A DNA stretch of 64,000 bases from Parasedimentitalea denitrificans (GCF_011813015.1 NZ_QHLQ01000005.1:124001-188000); one strand, 5' to 3'; positions 7,689 through 16,626 are shown, counted from the first letter of the stretch. The notes: generated by a model from the sequence alone, not told the origin. Program-made: numbers and translations.

Positions 7689-8774
7689 TTAGAAACGGTA
7701 GCCAACTTTAAAGCCGACACCGACGGATGAGTTATCTGTAAACGAAGACAAAATCGGTCCAGCGGAACTAACCACTGTGTTGGCTCCACCAATCCGAGTG
7801 TAGTTTATCCCACCTGAAATAACCATGTTGTCCATTGTGTAACGCAGGCCAAGTGTCAATCCGAGACGGCCGTCAGTTGGGCCCAGGTTTGATACGGTGT
7901 CGCCCAGAGTTTCTTCATAGCTGACAGCAGCGGACCCCGATAGGTTTTCTGAGAATTTTCGTCCGACACCAAGCGTGTAAGTAAACGTGTTATTTTGGAA
8001 TGCCACCAAAGGGGAGCCGATAGTCCCTGTATAGGCAGCAGGGGCAATTTCAAAAGCTGACCACTCTACCCATCTCACGCCACCAAATAGCAAAGTATCT
8101 TTTGCAATACCTGTCTGCAGATCCAGATTGACGGCTTGCGGTGTTTCGGTGGAAGTTACGGTGTCGGGTTGAGAAACACCAAGAAACTCACTTGTGGCCA
8201 ATTCGTGTTTTACTTTCGAGAAATACGTAATCGCAACTCGCAATGCAATTTCAGGTTTCTCGTAGGCAGCGCCCACCAAATATCCAACTCCAGTATCTCT
8301 TTCACCATTCGCTGTGTATCCACCAATAGATGGGATAGATGCGCTGGCCTCTAGCGTCTGAGCCCTCAAGCCGCCATGGAGGCTAACACCGGTGTCAAAC
8401 TTGTAACGAAGGATTCCGGTCAGAGCGTGTGTTTCCAATTCGGCAGTTGAGCCCGCAAACGCGTAGCCCGTGCCAGAAGGATAGTCGACGTCAGCACCAT
8501 ATGGCTGATCATAGATTACCGCAAAACTAAGCTGATCGTTAATGTCCCTTTTGTAACCGGCTCCAATTTGAAGGTAGCTGCTTGCCATGTCTCCGGAATT
8601 TGCACCTAAAGCGGTGCCAGAAACATCTGGGGAAATACTACCAACTGAAACTTCGGCGTAATTTCCTTCTTCAAACAAAATCCCAATATTTTGTCCGGAG
8701 CGCCCGCTGCCTCCTGCGGACGCAGCCCCAGATATCAGCGCCAGCATGGCTGACGTTGCCAGATATTTATTCAT
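7689..8774 (-). CDS. outer-membrane protein, OmpP1/FadL family
   Basis: A 361-residue predicted outer-membrane beta-barrel. A signal peptide (MNKYLATSAMLALISGAASA, cut near residue 20) leads a mature chain with alternating hydrophobic strands and a C-terminal aromatic residue (KVGYRF) typical of barrel assembly signals. FadL-type proteins import long-chain fatty acids or other hydrophobic compounds. The GYKRDINDQLSFAVIYDQPYG region is FadL-like. The coding sequence is visibly richer in A/T than its neighbours, which may indicate transfer or relaxed codon use. It is monocistronic with its own terminator; ribosome site GGGGGAAGA. Confidence 0.75.
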   Translation of the reverse strand: MNKYLATSAMLALISGAASAGGSGRSGQNIGILFEEGNYAEVSVGSISPDVSGTALGANSGDMASSYLQIGAGYKRDINDQLSFAVIYDQPYGADVDYPSGTGYAFAGSTAELETHALTGILRYKFDTGVSLHGGLRAQTLEASASIPSIGGYTANGERDTGVGYLVGAAYEKPEIALRVAITYFSKVKHELATSEFLGVSQPDTVTSTETPQAVNLDLQTGIAKDTLLFGGVRWVEWSAFEIAPAAYTGTIGSPLVAFQNNTFTYTLGVGRKFSENLSGSAAVSYEETLGDTVSNLGPTDGRLGLTLGLRYTMDNMVISGGINYTRIGGANTVVSSAGPILSSFTDNSSVGVGFKVGYRF

Positions 8775-8899
8775 TCTTCCCCCTCAGACCGAAGCCCGCC
8801 GTATTCATTCGTTTGGCGGAACCTAAGCAATAATGATTTTCAAGATCAACGATTACGGAAGGGAAACCAATCTGAGGGCTTGAAAAATGGGGGTAGAGC

Positions 8900-9787
8900 T
8901 CAGGTTGTGTGGGCCTGTTTGGGGGTCTTTGCATCCATTATATTCAAGTAGTTAGCGCTAAATATGACAATTGCGCCACACAACACCCAAATATCCAGAG
9001 GCTCATTGTAGATCAGCATGCCCAAAACCGCGATGACCGGTAGGCGTGCAAAGTCAATTGGGACGACAACCGTAGCTGGAGCAACAGTCAGGGCATTGGT
9101 CAAGCAGTAGTGCGCGGTCAGGCCTGCGATGCCGATCAACACCAGCCAAGGGGCGGTAGAAAGGGCGGGCAGGGTAATGTCACCGTCATAGCCAGCGACC
9201 ACAAGCCCCATGACCAGCTGCATCGAGGTCAGCCAAAATAGGATGGACCCGATGTGTTCAACACGTGTCAGGCGCTTGGTGATGATGCTGGTCAAAGCAA
9301 AGAAAATGGCAGACGATGCGGCGGTGATGACGCCGATGTTGATCGTTTCCGGGGTAGGTCGGGCAACAATCAGGATACCGATGAATCCTCCCAAGGCCGC
9401 CAGACTACGGGTTCGGGTCAGCCGCTCGCCCAGCAAAAGCGGTGACAACAGAATGACCCAAAGCGGTGAGGTGAACTCTAACGCAAAGACCTGAGCCAAA
9501 GGGATGGCGGTCACGGCAAAGAACCAGAGGTTCTGTCCGGTGAAATGTGCGGCGTTCCGGATCAGATGGGTGCCAAGGCGTTGACCCGAAACCTGATGCC
9601 ATTTTCCAGTCACTGTTAGCATCACAACGACGACAAGAACCCCAACAACGCTGCGATACATCATGATTTCGAATGTATCCAAGGCAAAACTGACCTCACG
9701 CCCGGCGATTGCCATGGTCGAAAAAGACGCTATTGCGCCAGTCATCCACAGGGCTGCACGCCCGATCTGGGCTGGTTGGTCTGACAT
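8900..9787 (-). CDS. DMT-superfamily transporter with two EamA domains
   Basis: A 295-residue inner-membrane protein with about ten hydrophobic helices in two EamA repeats (roughly residues 10-135 and 145-280). RSVVGVLVVVVML and the VFALEFTSPLWVILLSPLLLGE helix match the drug/metabolite transporter family; these export amino acids, nucleosides or other small metabolites, and this one's substrate is unknown. I start at ATG 9787, which AAGGAAAAC precedes; the frame stays open upstream to 9874 but without a ribosome site. It stands alone downstream of guaA. Confidence 0.8.
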   Translation of the reverse strand: MSDQPAQIGRAALWMTGAIASFSTMAIAGREVSFALDTFEIMMYRSVVGVLVVVVMLTVTGKWHQVSGQRLGTHLIRNAAHFTGQNLWFFAVTAIPLAQVFALEFTSPLWVILLSPLLLGERLTRTRSLAALGGFIGILIVARPTPETINIGVITAASSAIFFALTSIITKRLTRVEHIGSILFWLTSMQLVMGLVVAGYDGDITLPALSTAPWLVLIGIAGLTAHYCLTNALTVAPATVVVPIDFARLPVIAVLGMLIYNEPLDIWVLCGAIVIFSANYLNIMDAKTPKQAHTT

Positions 9788-9871
9788 GTGGTTTTCCTTG
9801 CCTATCTTGGGGGCGAGAAGGCGCCAAATTTGATTTGGCGTCAAGCGTGCAAAAACGCAGATTGAGGTCGG

Positions 9872-9907
9872 CAAAAAAACAGCCCGCGACCATGTGGTGC
9901 GGGCTGT
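9872..9907 (-). terminator. terminator after guaA
   Basis: On the minus strand AACAGCCCGC pairs with GCGGGCTGTT around a 9-base loop, followed by seven T. It separates guaA from the DMT transporter gene. Confidence 0.9.
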
Positions 9908-9930
9908 TGAAGAAACATTTCACAGATGGG

Positions 9931-11499
9931 TCATTCCCATTCGATTGTACCCGGAGGCTTGGATGTGATGTCGTAAGTCACCCGGTTGATGCCCTTAATT
10001 TCATTGATGATCCGCGTTGCGGTTTCACCTAGGAATTCATGGCTGAACGGATAGTAGTCAGCGGTCATCCCGTCTACAGATGTCACTGCGCGCAGGGCGC
10101 AGGCAAAGTCATATGTACGCCCATCGCCCATCACGCCCACGGTGCGAACCGGTAGGATGGCGACGAAAGCTTGCCAAATGTCATCATACAGACCGTGCTT
10201 GCGGATCTGATCGATATAAACCGCATCCGCCTCGCGTAGGATTTCCAGCTTTTCGCGGGTGATCTCGCCAGGGCAACGGATTGCCAGGCCAGGGCCAGGG
10301 AAGGGGTGACGACCAATAAAGCTGGCAGGCAGACCCAGTTCGCGGCCCAAGGCACGGACTTCGTCCTTGAACAATTCACGCAGAGGTTCGACCAGTTTTA
10401 GGCCCATTTTCTCGGGTAGGCCGCCCACATTGTGGTGCGATTTGATGGTGACCGAAGGACCACCAGAGAAGCTGACCGATTCGATGACATCCGGGTACAG
10501 GGTGCCCTGAGCCAGGAATTCAGCGCCGTCGATGGTATTGGCGTGTTTCTGGAACACGTCGATGAACAGGCGGCCAATGATTTTCCGCTTGGTTTCCGGG
10601 TCAGACTGGCCGTCCAACTCGCCAAGGAACAGGTCCTGCTCATCCGCGTGAATGAACTGCATATTGTAATTGTCGCGGAACATGGCGACAACTTCGTCGG
10701 CCTCGCCCTTGCGCAACAGGCCGTGGTCAACAAAGACGCAGGTCAGCTGATCGCCGATGGCTTCGTGCAGCAGTACGGCTGTGACCGAGCTGTCGACGCC
10801 GCCGGACAGGCCACAGATGACTTTCTTGTCGCCGACCTGCTCGCGGATGGCTTTGATCGCCTGTTCGCGGTACAGGCCCATTGTCCAGTCGCCGGTGAAA
10901 CCAGCAAGGCGGACAAAGTTTTCGTATAGTTTTGCACCGTTGGGTGTGTGGTGCACTTCAGGGTGGAATTGCACTGCATAAAAGTTACGGCTGACGTCAG
11001 CGGTGATGGCGTAAGGCGCGTTGGGGGAAGTCCCGTAGACCTCAAAACCCGGAGCGATCTCGCTGACGTGGTCACCGTGGCTCATCCAGACCTGTTCGCG
11101 GTCAGCGTCATCGGCGAACCAACCGGCCAGCAGTGGCAGCGATTTCACGGATGGTTTGACATAGGCTCGACCAAACTCGGCGGTGCCGTGGCCGCTATCA
11201 ACCTGACCGCCTAATTGCTGCATCATCATCTGCTGACCATAGCAAATGCCAAGAATAGGCACGCCGTAGTCAAAGATCTCTTGCGGCACCCGGGGGCTAC
11301 CCTCGCGGGTCACACTGTCGGGCCCACCAGAGAAGATCACCGCCTTGGGCGCCATGTCGCGCACAAAGTCCATTGTGATGTTCTGATAGGGGTGAATTTC
11401 GCAATAGACATTCAGTTCACGCAGGCGACGCGCAATAAGCTGCGTAACCTGGCTGCCGAAGTCTATGATGAGAAGGCGGTCATGGGATGTCTGGCTCAT
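9931..11499 (-). CDS. guaA: GMP synthase (glutamine-hydrolysing)
   Basis: A 522-residue enzyme making GMP from XMP, glutamine and ATP. The N-terminal class I glutamine amidotransferase has the nucleophile in GICYGQQMM and the His-Glu pair in QFHPEVHHT. The ATP-pyrophosphatase domain follows with the PP-loop GLSGGVDSS, and the C-terminal dimerisation domain ends in [14 protein letters not shown] start at ATG 11499 ([17 protein letters not shown]), matching the usual length; the frame is open to 11625. A TATGAT box near 11545 (minus strand) is a possible -10 element. The gene is monocistronic. Confidence 0.97.
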   Translation of the reverse strand: MSQTSHDRLLIIDFGSQVTQLIARRLRELNVYCEIHPYQNITMDFVRDMAPKAVIFSGGPDSVTREGSPRVPQEIFDYGVPILGICYGQQMMMQQLGGQVDSGHGTAEFGRAYVKPSVKSLPLLAGWFADDADREQVWMSHGDHVSEIAPGFEVYGTSPNAPYAITADVSRNFYAVQFHPEVHHTPNGAKLYENFVRLAGFTGDWTMGLYREQAIKAIREQVGDKKVICGLSGGVDSSVTAVLLHEAIGDQLTCVFVDHGLLRKGEADEVVAMFRDNYNMQFIHADEQDLFLGELDGQSDPETKRKIIGRLFIDVFQKHANTIDGAEFLAQGTLYPDVIESVSFSGGPSVTIKSHHNVGGLPEKMGLKLVEPLRELFKDEVRALGRELGLPASFIGRHPFPGPGLAIRCPGEITREKLEILREADAVYIDQIRKHGLYDDIWQAFVAILPVRTVGVMGDGRTYDFACALRAVTSVDGMTADYYPFSHEFLGETATRIINEIKGINRVTYDITSKPPGTIEWE

Positions 11500-11756
11500 G
11501 CTGGCGCCATAGGCCAGACTATGGGGTTTCGCAAGTAAAATCATACCAAACCAGACCGAGTATTGCGCAACTAAAGTTCTTATAAGGGCTGCCCCTTTGA
11601 CCTTCAGGCCATTCGCCCGGCTCATATTTTTGAAGAGATGAAGGGTGTGAGTAGGGGAATGTCGCTTTTCAACTGGAAAGGCCGTTATTCTTCGATGGCG
11701 TATGGAATGGGTCGGTTAGAAAAAGACAACAAAACGCCTGCTATGAAGGACAGAAC

Positions 11757-13301
11757 ATGGCCGAAGCAACCTCACGTCGACGCAGCCGCTCAGGGGGCGG
11801 GGCGTCACGCCGCGCTGAACGCACAAGTGTAAAAATCGAAACGGCCAAGTATATTGAGCGCAATATCCCGAATTTCGAGGTGTTGAGCGAAGAGGCGCTT
11901 GATGTGATCGAGGCCAATGCCGAAACGGTGCTGGCTGAAATTGGGGTGAATTTCGTAGACAATCCAGCGGCGCTGCAGCGGTGGCGTGATGCCGGAGCAG
12001 AGGTCGAAGGAGAGCGGGTGCGCATCCCGCGTGGATTGGCCAAGAAGCTGATTGCGACGGCTCCGTCTGAGTTTACACAGCATGCACGTGATCCGGCCAA
12101 GTCGGTTGTTATCGGTGGCAAGAACCTAGTCTGCGCACCTGTATATGGCCCGCCATTTGTGCGGGACGTTGAAGGTGGTCGGCGCTATGCGACCATGGCG
12201 GATTTTGAGAAGTTCGTGAAACTTGCCTATATGTCCAAGTGGCTGCACCACTCTGGTGGTACAATTTGTGAGCCAACCGACGTTCCAGTGAACAAGCGGC
12301 ATTTGGATATGCTGCTGGCCCATATGACGCTGTCGGACAAGCCGTTCATGGGGTCGGTGACCGATCCTGTGCGGGCGCAGGACAGTGTCGAAATGTGCGA
12401 GATCCTGTTCGGCAAAGAGTTTGTGCAGAACAACGCAGTGATGACCTCGTTGATCAATATCAACTCGCCGATGACCTTTGATGACGTGATGATGGGCGCG
12501 CTGGAGGTTTACGCCAAGAACAACCAGGCCTGCATTATCTCTCCGTTTATTGTAGGTGGTGCGATGGCACCGGTTTCGGTGGCTGGTACGCTGACACAGG
12601 TTTTGGCTGAGGTCATGGCGGGTATCGCCTATAGCCAATTGATCCGTCCCGGCGCACCTGTCATTTTTGGGGCTTTTGTCAGCTCAATTGACATGAATTC
12701 CGGTGCGCCTACATTCGGAACGCCAGAGGCGTCATTGGTGACATACGGCGCTGGCCAGTTGGCACGTCGGTTGGGATTGCCATTCCGGTCATCCGGATCG
12801 TTCTGTGGCTCCAAAATCCCGGATGCGCAAGCAGCCTATGAAACGGCGAATAGCCTGAATATGGGATTGATGTCCGGGGTGAACTTCATGTTGCATTCCT
12901 GTGGCTGGCTAGAAGGCGGATTGGTCGCTTCGTTTGAGAAGTTCGTCATGGATGCCGACCAGTTGGGGGCCCTGCATGGGCTGGCCAAAGGTGTTCCGAT
13001 GGAAGAAGAGGACCAGGCTTTGGACGCGATCAGAGAAGTTGGGCCAGGGGGGCATTATCTAGGCTGCGCTCATACTCAGGCAAACTTCAAGACAGCTTTC
13101 TGGAAGTCGGATGTGTTTGATTACAAACCATTTGAAACCTGGGAAGAGGAAGGTGGGCGCGATACTACAGCAATTGCGACCGACCGGGTTGCCCATCTGA
13201 TTGCCAACTACAAAGCCCCGAGCCTGGACCCTGCGGTCTATGCTGCACTTGTGGCTTATGTGGATGAAAAGAAGGCGTCGATGTCAGACGCGTTTTCATA
13301 A
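11757..13301 (+). CDS. trimethylamine methyltransferase (MttB) family protein, non-pyrrolysine
   Basis: A 514-residue MttB-superfamily TIM-barrel protein. The basic N terminus (about 25 residues, Arg/Ser-rich) precedes a conserved core including LSEEALDVIEANAETVLAEIG and SGGTICEPTDVPVNKRH. The frame is complete without an in-frame TAG, so it is not a pyrrolysine trimethylamine methyltransferase. Characterised non-pyrrolysine relatives demethylate quaternary amines such as glycine betaine and pass the methyl group to a corrinoid protein. No corrinoid protein or MtaA-like partner is adjacent, so the substrate is open. Ribosome site AAGGAC. Its last 46 bases overlap the convergent DUF6477 gene. 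Confidence 0.85.
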   Translation: MAEATSRRRSRSGGGASRRAERTSVKIETAKYIERNIPNFEVLSEEALDVIEANAETVLAEIGVNFVDNPAALQRWRDAGAEVEGERVRIPRGLAKKLIATAPSEFTQHARDPAKSVVIGGKNLVCAPVYGPPFVRDVEGGRRYATMADFEKFVKLAYMSKWLHHSGGTICEPTDVPVNKRHLDMLLAHMTLSDKPFMGSVTDPVRAQDSVEMCEILFGKEFVQNNAVMTSLININSPMTFDDVMMGALEVYAKNNQACIISPFIVGGAMAPVSVAGTLTQVLAEVMAGIAYSQLIRPGAPVIFGAFVSSIDMNSGAPTFGTPEASLVTYGAGQLARRLGLPFRSSGSFCGSKIPDAQAAYETANSLNMGLMSGVNFMLHSCGWLEGGLVASFEKFVMDADQLGALHGLAKGVPMEEEDQALDAIREVGPGGHYLGCAHTQANFKTAFWKSDVFDYKPFETWEEEGGRDTTAIATDRVAHLIANYKAPSLDPAVYAALVAYVDEKKASMSDAFS

Positions 13302-13657
13302 CAATCTTTGTCAGATCTTAGCGTAACTAAACGGCTGCCTGATTTGGTGGCCGTTTGAGTTTTGTCCAAGTTTATTTGGTTTTTGGCCAACAGTCTTGCC
13401 TCGCCCATCATTGCGATCAAGACCTCGACATGGCGCGTGAGCTGGTAGCCGGGTTCCTTTTTTAGACGTCTACGATTTAGGTTCTGCTCTTGCTCGATGA
13501 GAAGAACAATGGCTTTTGCATACTTAGGGAGCTGGCCATACCCTAGCACGCGTTGCAGGTGGCGATTTCGGCAATAGTTGCTGGCACCGATGCGCGCTGC
13601 GCGGACTAACAGACGTGGCCGATTGAGCGACGACAGGCGGGTAAGCAGATCCTGCAT
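13256..13657 (-). CDS. DUF6477 family protein
   Basis: A small basic protein of 133 residues. Its N-terminal segment (MQDLLTRLSSLNRPRLLVRAARIG) resembles a Rhodobacteraceae-restricted family that I believe is catalogued as DUF6477; function unknown. The region after residue 95 is less family-like and runs through the 3' end of the MttB-like gene, a 46-base tail-to-tail overlap. This suggests that the stop codon has been lost and the frame extended. Ribosome site AAAGGA lies 9 bases before the start. Confidence 0.65.
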   Translation of the reverse strand: MQDLLTRLSSLNRPRLLVRAARIGASNYCRNRHLQRVLGYGQLPKYAKAIVLLIEQEQNLNRRRLKKEPGYQLTRHVEVLIAMMGEARLLAKNQINLDKTQTATKSGSRLVTLRSDKDCYENASDIDAFFSST

Positions 13658-13680
13658 TCTTGGTCCTTTCTGTGTACTAG

Positions 13681-13689
13681 TTATCCACA
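13681..13689 (+). promoter_or_regulatory. perfect DnaA-box match in intergenic region
   Basis: TTATCCACA matches the DnaA-box consensus exactly, just upstream of the DUF6477 start. A second, 8-of-9 site (TTATCCACC, minus strand) lies at 13850-13858, next to GGGGATAAG at 13841. An A/T-rich stretch (13741-13800) lies between. Binding is inferred from sequence only. Confidence 0.4.
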
Positions 13690-13893
13690 GTATGACGCAA
13701 CTAAAGCGGGTGTTGCTGGGATGCGATACCGGCCTGCGCTACATTCATTATTGATTACCAAATGAAATCAATGATGCCAGTTAATAGGTATTGTTGAGGA
13801 ATTACGCATAATGGTCACCGTCGCCGCGGGGGTAAAACTGGGGATAAGCGGTGGATAAAGTGGCCGGACTGCCTGCTGCTGGGATGTCTGATA

Positions 13894-14958
13894 ATGCAAA
13901 AACAGCCGGTATCACCCCTGCCAAATTGGGTGCCCGAAGAAGCCTGTCGCTATCTGGACCACACCGAAACTGGACGTAGCATACGTCAATTGGCCCGGTC
14001 TGTCGGATGCCATCCGTCGACCGTGTCGCGGCAAGTTCGACGGGTTGAAACGCGACGAGATGATCCATTGGTTGATGGTGCCTTGCAAAAGCTTGCAACC
14101 CGTCACTATGACTCTTTGCCGAGAGGGGGCGACATCTGTGTCCTGTTTGACCGGCCCGACGCGGAGGACACAGGTTTTGAACAGGAATTAACCAGAGTCT
14201 TGCGGTCGCTGAGTTTTAACGGTGCTGTTTTGGCCGTCGCGGACGGAATGGACAAAGCCGTTGTTGTTCGAGAGACGGGTTCCGAGGCTCCGCAGAAAAC
14301 AATTGTCGACCGACGCCTTGCCGAAGCGCTGGCATTACGGGATTGGATTAGCTGTTCCGGCCAAGGGCGGATCTGCCGTTATTACATCACGGCGTCGGGG
14401 CGAAGTGCGTTAAGCGCGATTATGGCGGCGGCTGAAAACCGTGCCCAAGTCATTGAAGGTGATTTTTCTGATGCACAGAAACCGTTCGCCGGAGGCGACA
14501 GCAGATCGGCGACGGCGAAGACCAGACGGGTTCGATATGGGCTGGCTGAAACCCCGCTAGAGACCCTGGCTCAGTTGCAGGACACGGACGGAAAGCCGTT
14601 TTTATCCGGTGACTTAGTCGTGGCAGGAGAGCGGTTGCGAGAGGGCTTTGAAATGGCACAGATAGGAGATCATATAGCACGCAGCCAAAATCACTTTAAC
14701 GCTGAACAATGTGGAGCGGGTTATTCCCCTAGTCCGGTCGCGGCAGCCAGAAAACGTGCAGCCGGAGCATTAAACCATCTAGGGGCCGGGTTGAGTGACA
14801 TTGCGTTGCGATGCTGTTGCCATTTGCTGGGGCTGGAGGCTGCGGAGCGCCAATTGGGGTGGTCTGCCCGTTCAGGCAAAGTTGTGCTACGGATCGCGTT
14901 GCAACAGCTGAAGACGTATTATGATAAGCTGTCAGGGTCAGACGATATGATCGGCTGA
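13894..14958 (+). CDS. helix-turn-helix protein with C-terminal DUF6456 domain
   Basis: A 354-residue protein with an N-terminal helix-turn-helix around residues 25-50 (RSIRQLARSVGCHPSTVSRQVRR), a middle part with no recognised domain, and a C-terminal region (residues about 225-345) matching what I know as DUF6456: ETPLETLAQLQDTDGKPFLS, AGERLREGFEMAQI and a helical end. The family is common in Alphaproteobacteria and its role is not established; DNA binding is likely. It follows the DnaA-box-like sites and reads away from them. No terminator is evident on its strand. Confidence 0.7.
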   Translation: MQKQPVSPLPNWVPEEACRYLDHTETGRSIRQLARSVGCHPSTVSRQVRRVETRRDDPLVDGALQKLATRHYDSLPRGGDICVLFDRPDAEDTGFEQELTRVLRSLSFNGAVLAVADGMDKAVVVRETGSEAPQKTIVDRRLAEALALRDWISCSGQGRICRYYITASGRSALSAIMAAAENRAQVIEGDFSDAQKPFAGGDSRSATAKTRRVRYGLAETPLETLAQLQDTDGKPFLSGDLVVAGERLREGFEMAQIGDHIARSQNHFNAEQCGAGYSPSPVAAARKRAAGALNHLGAGLSDIALRCCCHLLGLEAAERQLGWSARSGKVVLRIALQQLKTYYDKLSGSDDMIG

Positions 14959-15007
14959 TCCTTTAACGCTCAGTTGAGCATCCCGAAGAATAGTCGGTAA
15001 GCCAAGT

Positions 15008-15033
15008 AAAAAGGGCCCGCCTGTAGCGAGCCC
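15008..15033 (-). terminator. terminator after the peroxiredoxin gene
   Basis: Minus-strand GGGCTCGC and GCGGGCCC form a stem around TACAG, with one mismatch, followed by TTTTTAC. Confidence 0.75.
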
Positions 15034-15058
15034 AAATCTTGACAGATATGATCCGCAA

Positions 15059-15604
15059 TCAGGCGGCTTGCTCTGCTTCGGTTGTCAAAAAGGACAGAAC
15101 GGTTTCAGGCGAGGAAACGCCATAAGGATCTTCGCCATGGTTGTCGGCTAGGCCTGGCTCTTCGAACCAAGCTTCGATGATACCGTCGTTGACGACAGCA
15201 GCATAGCGCCAGGAGCGGTCGCCGAAACCTAGGTTATCTTTGGCGACCAACATACCCATTTTACGGGTGAATTCGCCGGAACCATCGGGGATTACGCCAA
15301 CGTTTTTCAGGTTCTGCGCCTCGGCCCATTTGTTCATGACAAAGCTGTCATTCACCGACATGCAGTAAATCGCATCGATGCCTTTTGCGGCGAAATCTTC
15401 AAAGCCGTTTTCAAAGCCAGGTAGTTGATATGTCGAGCATGTGGGTGTGAATGCACCGGGTAGTGAGAACAGAACAACACGCTTGCCGCTGAAGTAATCG
15501 GCAGTCTTCGTATCTTTCCAACGGTACGGGTTTGATCCACCAATGGCTTCGTCGCGCACACGGGTGCGGAAGGTCACGTCGGGCAGTTCTACGCCAGCTT
15601 GCAT
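15059..15604 (-). CDS. peroxiredoxin, Prx5 family
   Basis: A 181-residue thiol peroxidase that reduces hydrogen peroxide and alkyl hydroperoxides. The active site PGAFTPTCS places the peroxidatic cysteine at residue 56, with supporting Thr; SVNDSFVMNKW is the second family motif. No glutaredoxin domain is fused, so an external glutathione/glutaredoxin or thioredoxin donor is expected. GGAGG lies 8 bases before the ATG. An inverted repeat about 60 bases upstream could be an operator. Confidence 0.9.
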   Translation of the reverse strand: MQAGVELPDVTFRTRVRDEAIGGSNPYRWKDTKTADYFSGKRVVLFSLPGAFTPTCSTYQLPGFENGFEDFAAKGIDAIYCMSVNDSFVMNKWAEAQNLKNVGVIPDGSGEFTRKMGMLVAKDNLGFGDRSWRYAAVVNDGIIEAWFEEPGLADNHGEDPYGVSSPETVLSFLTTEAEQAA

Positions 15605-15663
15605 ATGCAGGCCTCCAGAATATTTGTTATTGATTTCGACGTGAGGACTTAAAAGGATTCTAA

Positions 15664-15683
15664 AGTCTCTGCAATGAGAGACT
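15664..15683. promoter_or_regulatory. inverted repeat upstream of the peroxiredoxin gene
   Basis: AGTCTCT and AGAGACT are perfect inverted copies with a 6-base spacer, 60 bases before the peroxiredoxin start and 38 bases after the end of the lysine-rich gene (minus strand). It could be a redox-regulator operator or a weak terminator; there is no T-run. I cannot assign a binding protein. Confidence 0.3.
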
Positions 15684-15720
15684 ATTCAGGATTGTGCGCA
15701 TATCTTCAGTTGGGGCTGAT

Positions 15721-16626
15721 TTATGCTGCTTTTTTGACAGCAGCTTCGGAATCTTTGAGCTTCTTTTCGGACGCTGTCAGCTGTGATGCAAAATTCTTGA
15801 TTGATGCCAGTACTTTCTTGGCACCTTTTGAAGCCTTGATCTTGTCGGGGTGCTTCTTTTTTAAGTTTTGATAGTTTGTGGAGAGTTTCTTTAGTTGCTT
15901 GATCTGGAGCTTAGCTTTCTTCAAATCAGTGGTGGCATCTTTCCGGCTGGCTGGAGCATTTTCAACGGCGCTATCACACAGCTCGGTTATACTCTGAACT
16001 AGGTTCGAGGCCTCTTTAACGCTCTTCTTGAGCGCTTTGTCTTCCAGTAGCTTAGGAAGATCCGCGTCACTGATTTTCCCGGATTTGCCAGATTTCTTTA
16101 GAATATTGTCGACCGTACGCTTAAAGTTGACCGCATAGAGTTTTTCAGGTGCTGTAAGTTTACCGATCGCGTCTTTGGTCTTTTTCAACTCGGCGATTTG
16201 CTTTTTAAGAATAGTAGGCAGTTTTTCTATTTCTTTACTCGGCGGGGCTACGCCTTTGTTTTTCTTCTGATACTTTTCGATGTCGGTCTGTAGGGTTGTC
16301 AATTTACCGTGGGTTTCTGCCGCTTGTGAACAGTAAGCTTTCAGCTGATCGACTTCGCCGTGATGTGTCTCGACGGCCTTTTTCCAGGTGGTGTGCGCAT
16401 CCTTGAAACCTTTGTCCTTCATGAAATCGGCCAGTTTTTCGGATTTGACCCCATCTTTCTGGGCCTTGCCTAGGGCGTCGCGAAATTTGTCTTCTTGATC
16501 CCAGGCTTTGTTCAAAGTTTTTTTCAGTTGGGCATGTATTTTGGTCGCGCCGGACACCGGCAGTTTTTTAATGCCTGGCTGCAGCTTTTTGAATTCTGAT
16601 TGGAACTTGTCCCACTCTTTGCTCAT
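15721..16626 (-). CDS. lysine-rich, largely helical protein of unknown function
   Basis: I do not recognise this 301-residue protein. It has no signal peptide or membrane segment, is very rich in Lys, Ala, Leu, Glu and Asp, and has long heptad-like stretches (residues about 100-165 and 225-295) suggesting coiled coil. Only two cysteines are visible. The C terminus, ASEKKLKDSEAAVKKAA, is histone-H1-like in composition without clear repeats. I start at ATG 16626, preceded by CCGGAGAG; the frame is open upstream to 16770. The gene is A/T-richer than its surroundings and lies alone between lipA and peroxiredoxin. A nucleic-acid-binding or structural role is only a guess. Confidence 0.65.
   Translation of the reverse strand: MSKEWDKFQSEFKKLQPGIKKLPVSGATKIHAQLKKTLNKAWDQEDKFRDALGKAQKDGVKSEKLADFMKDKGFKDAHTTWKKAVETHHGEVDQLKAYCSQAAETHGKLTTLQTDIEKYQKKNKGVAPPSKEIEKLPTILKKQIAELKKTKDAIGKLTAPEKLYAVNFKRTVDNILKKSGKSGKISDADLPKLLEDKALKKSVKEASNLVQSITELCDSAVENAPASRKDATTDLKKAKLQIKQLKKLSTNYQNLKKKHPDKIKASKGAKKVLASIKNFASQLTASEKKLKDSEAAVKKAA

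Noticed and set aside
11624..11643. Additional copy of the dispersed repeat (ATATTTTTGAAGAGATGAAG)
   Set aside because: It shares ATATTTTT and AGATGAA with the repeat but the middle differs, so I did not count it without a genome-wide consensus.
11757..13301. Pyrrolysine-containing trimethylamine methyltransferase
   Set aside because: The gene has no in-frame TAG codon and there are no pyl genes in the window.
13658..13893. Chromosomal replication origin
   Set aside because: DnaA-box-like sites and an A/T-rich stretch exist, but only one perfect box and none of the usual origin neighbours (dnaA, hemE, parAB, gid genes) are present.
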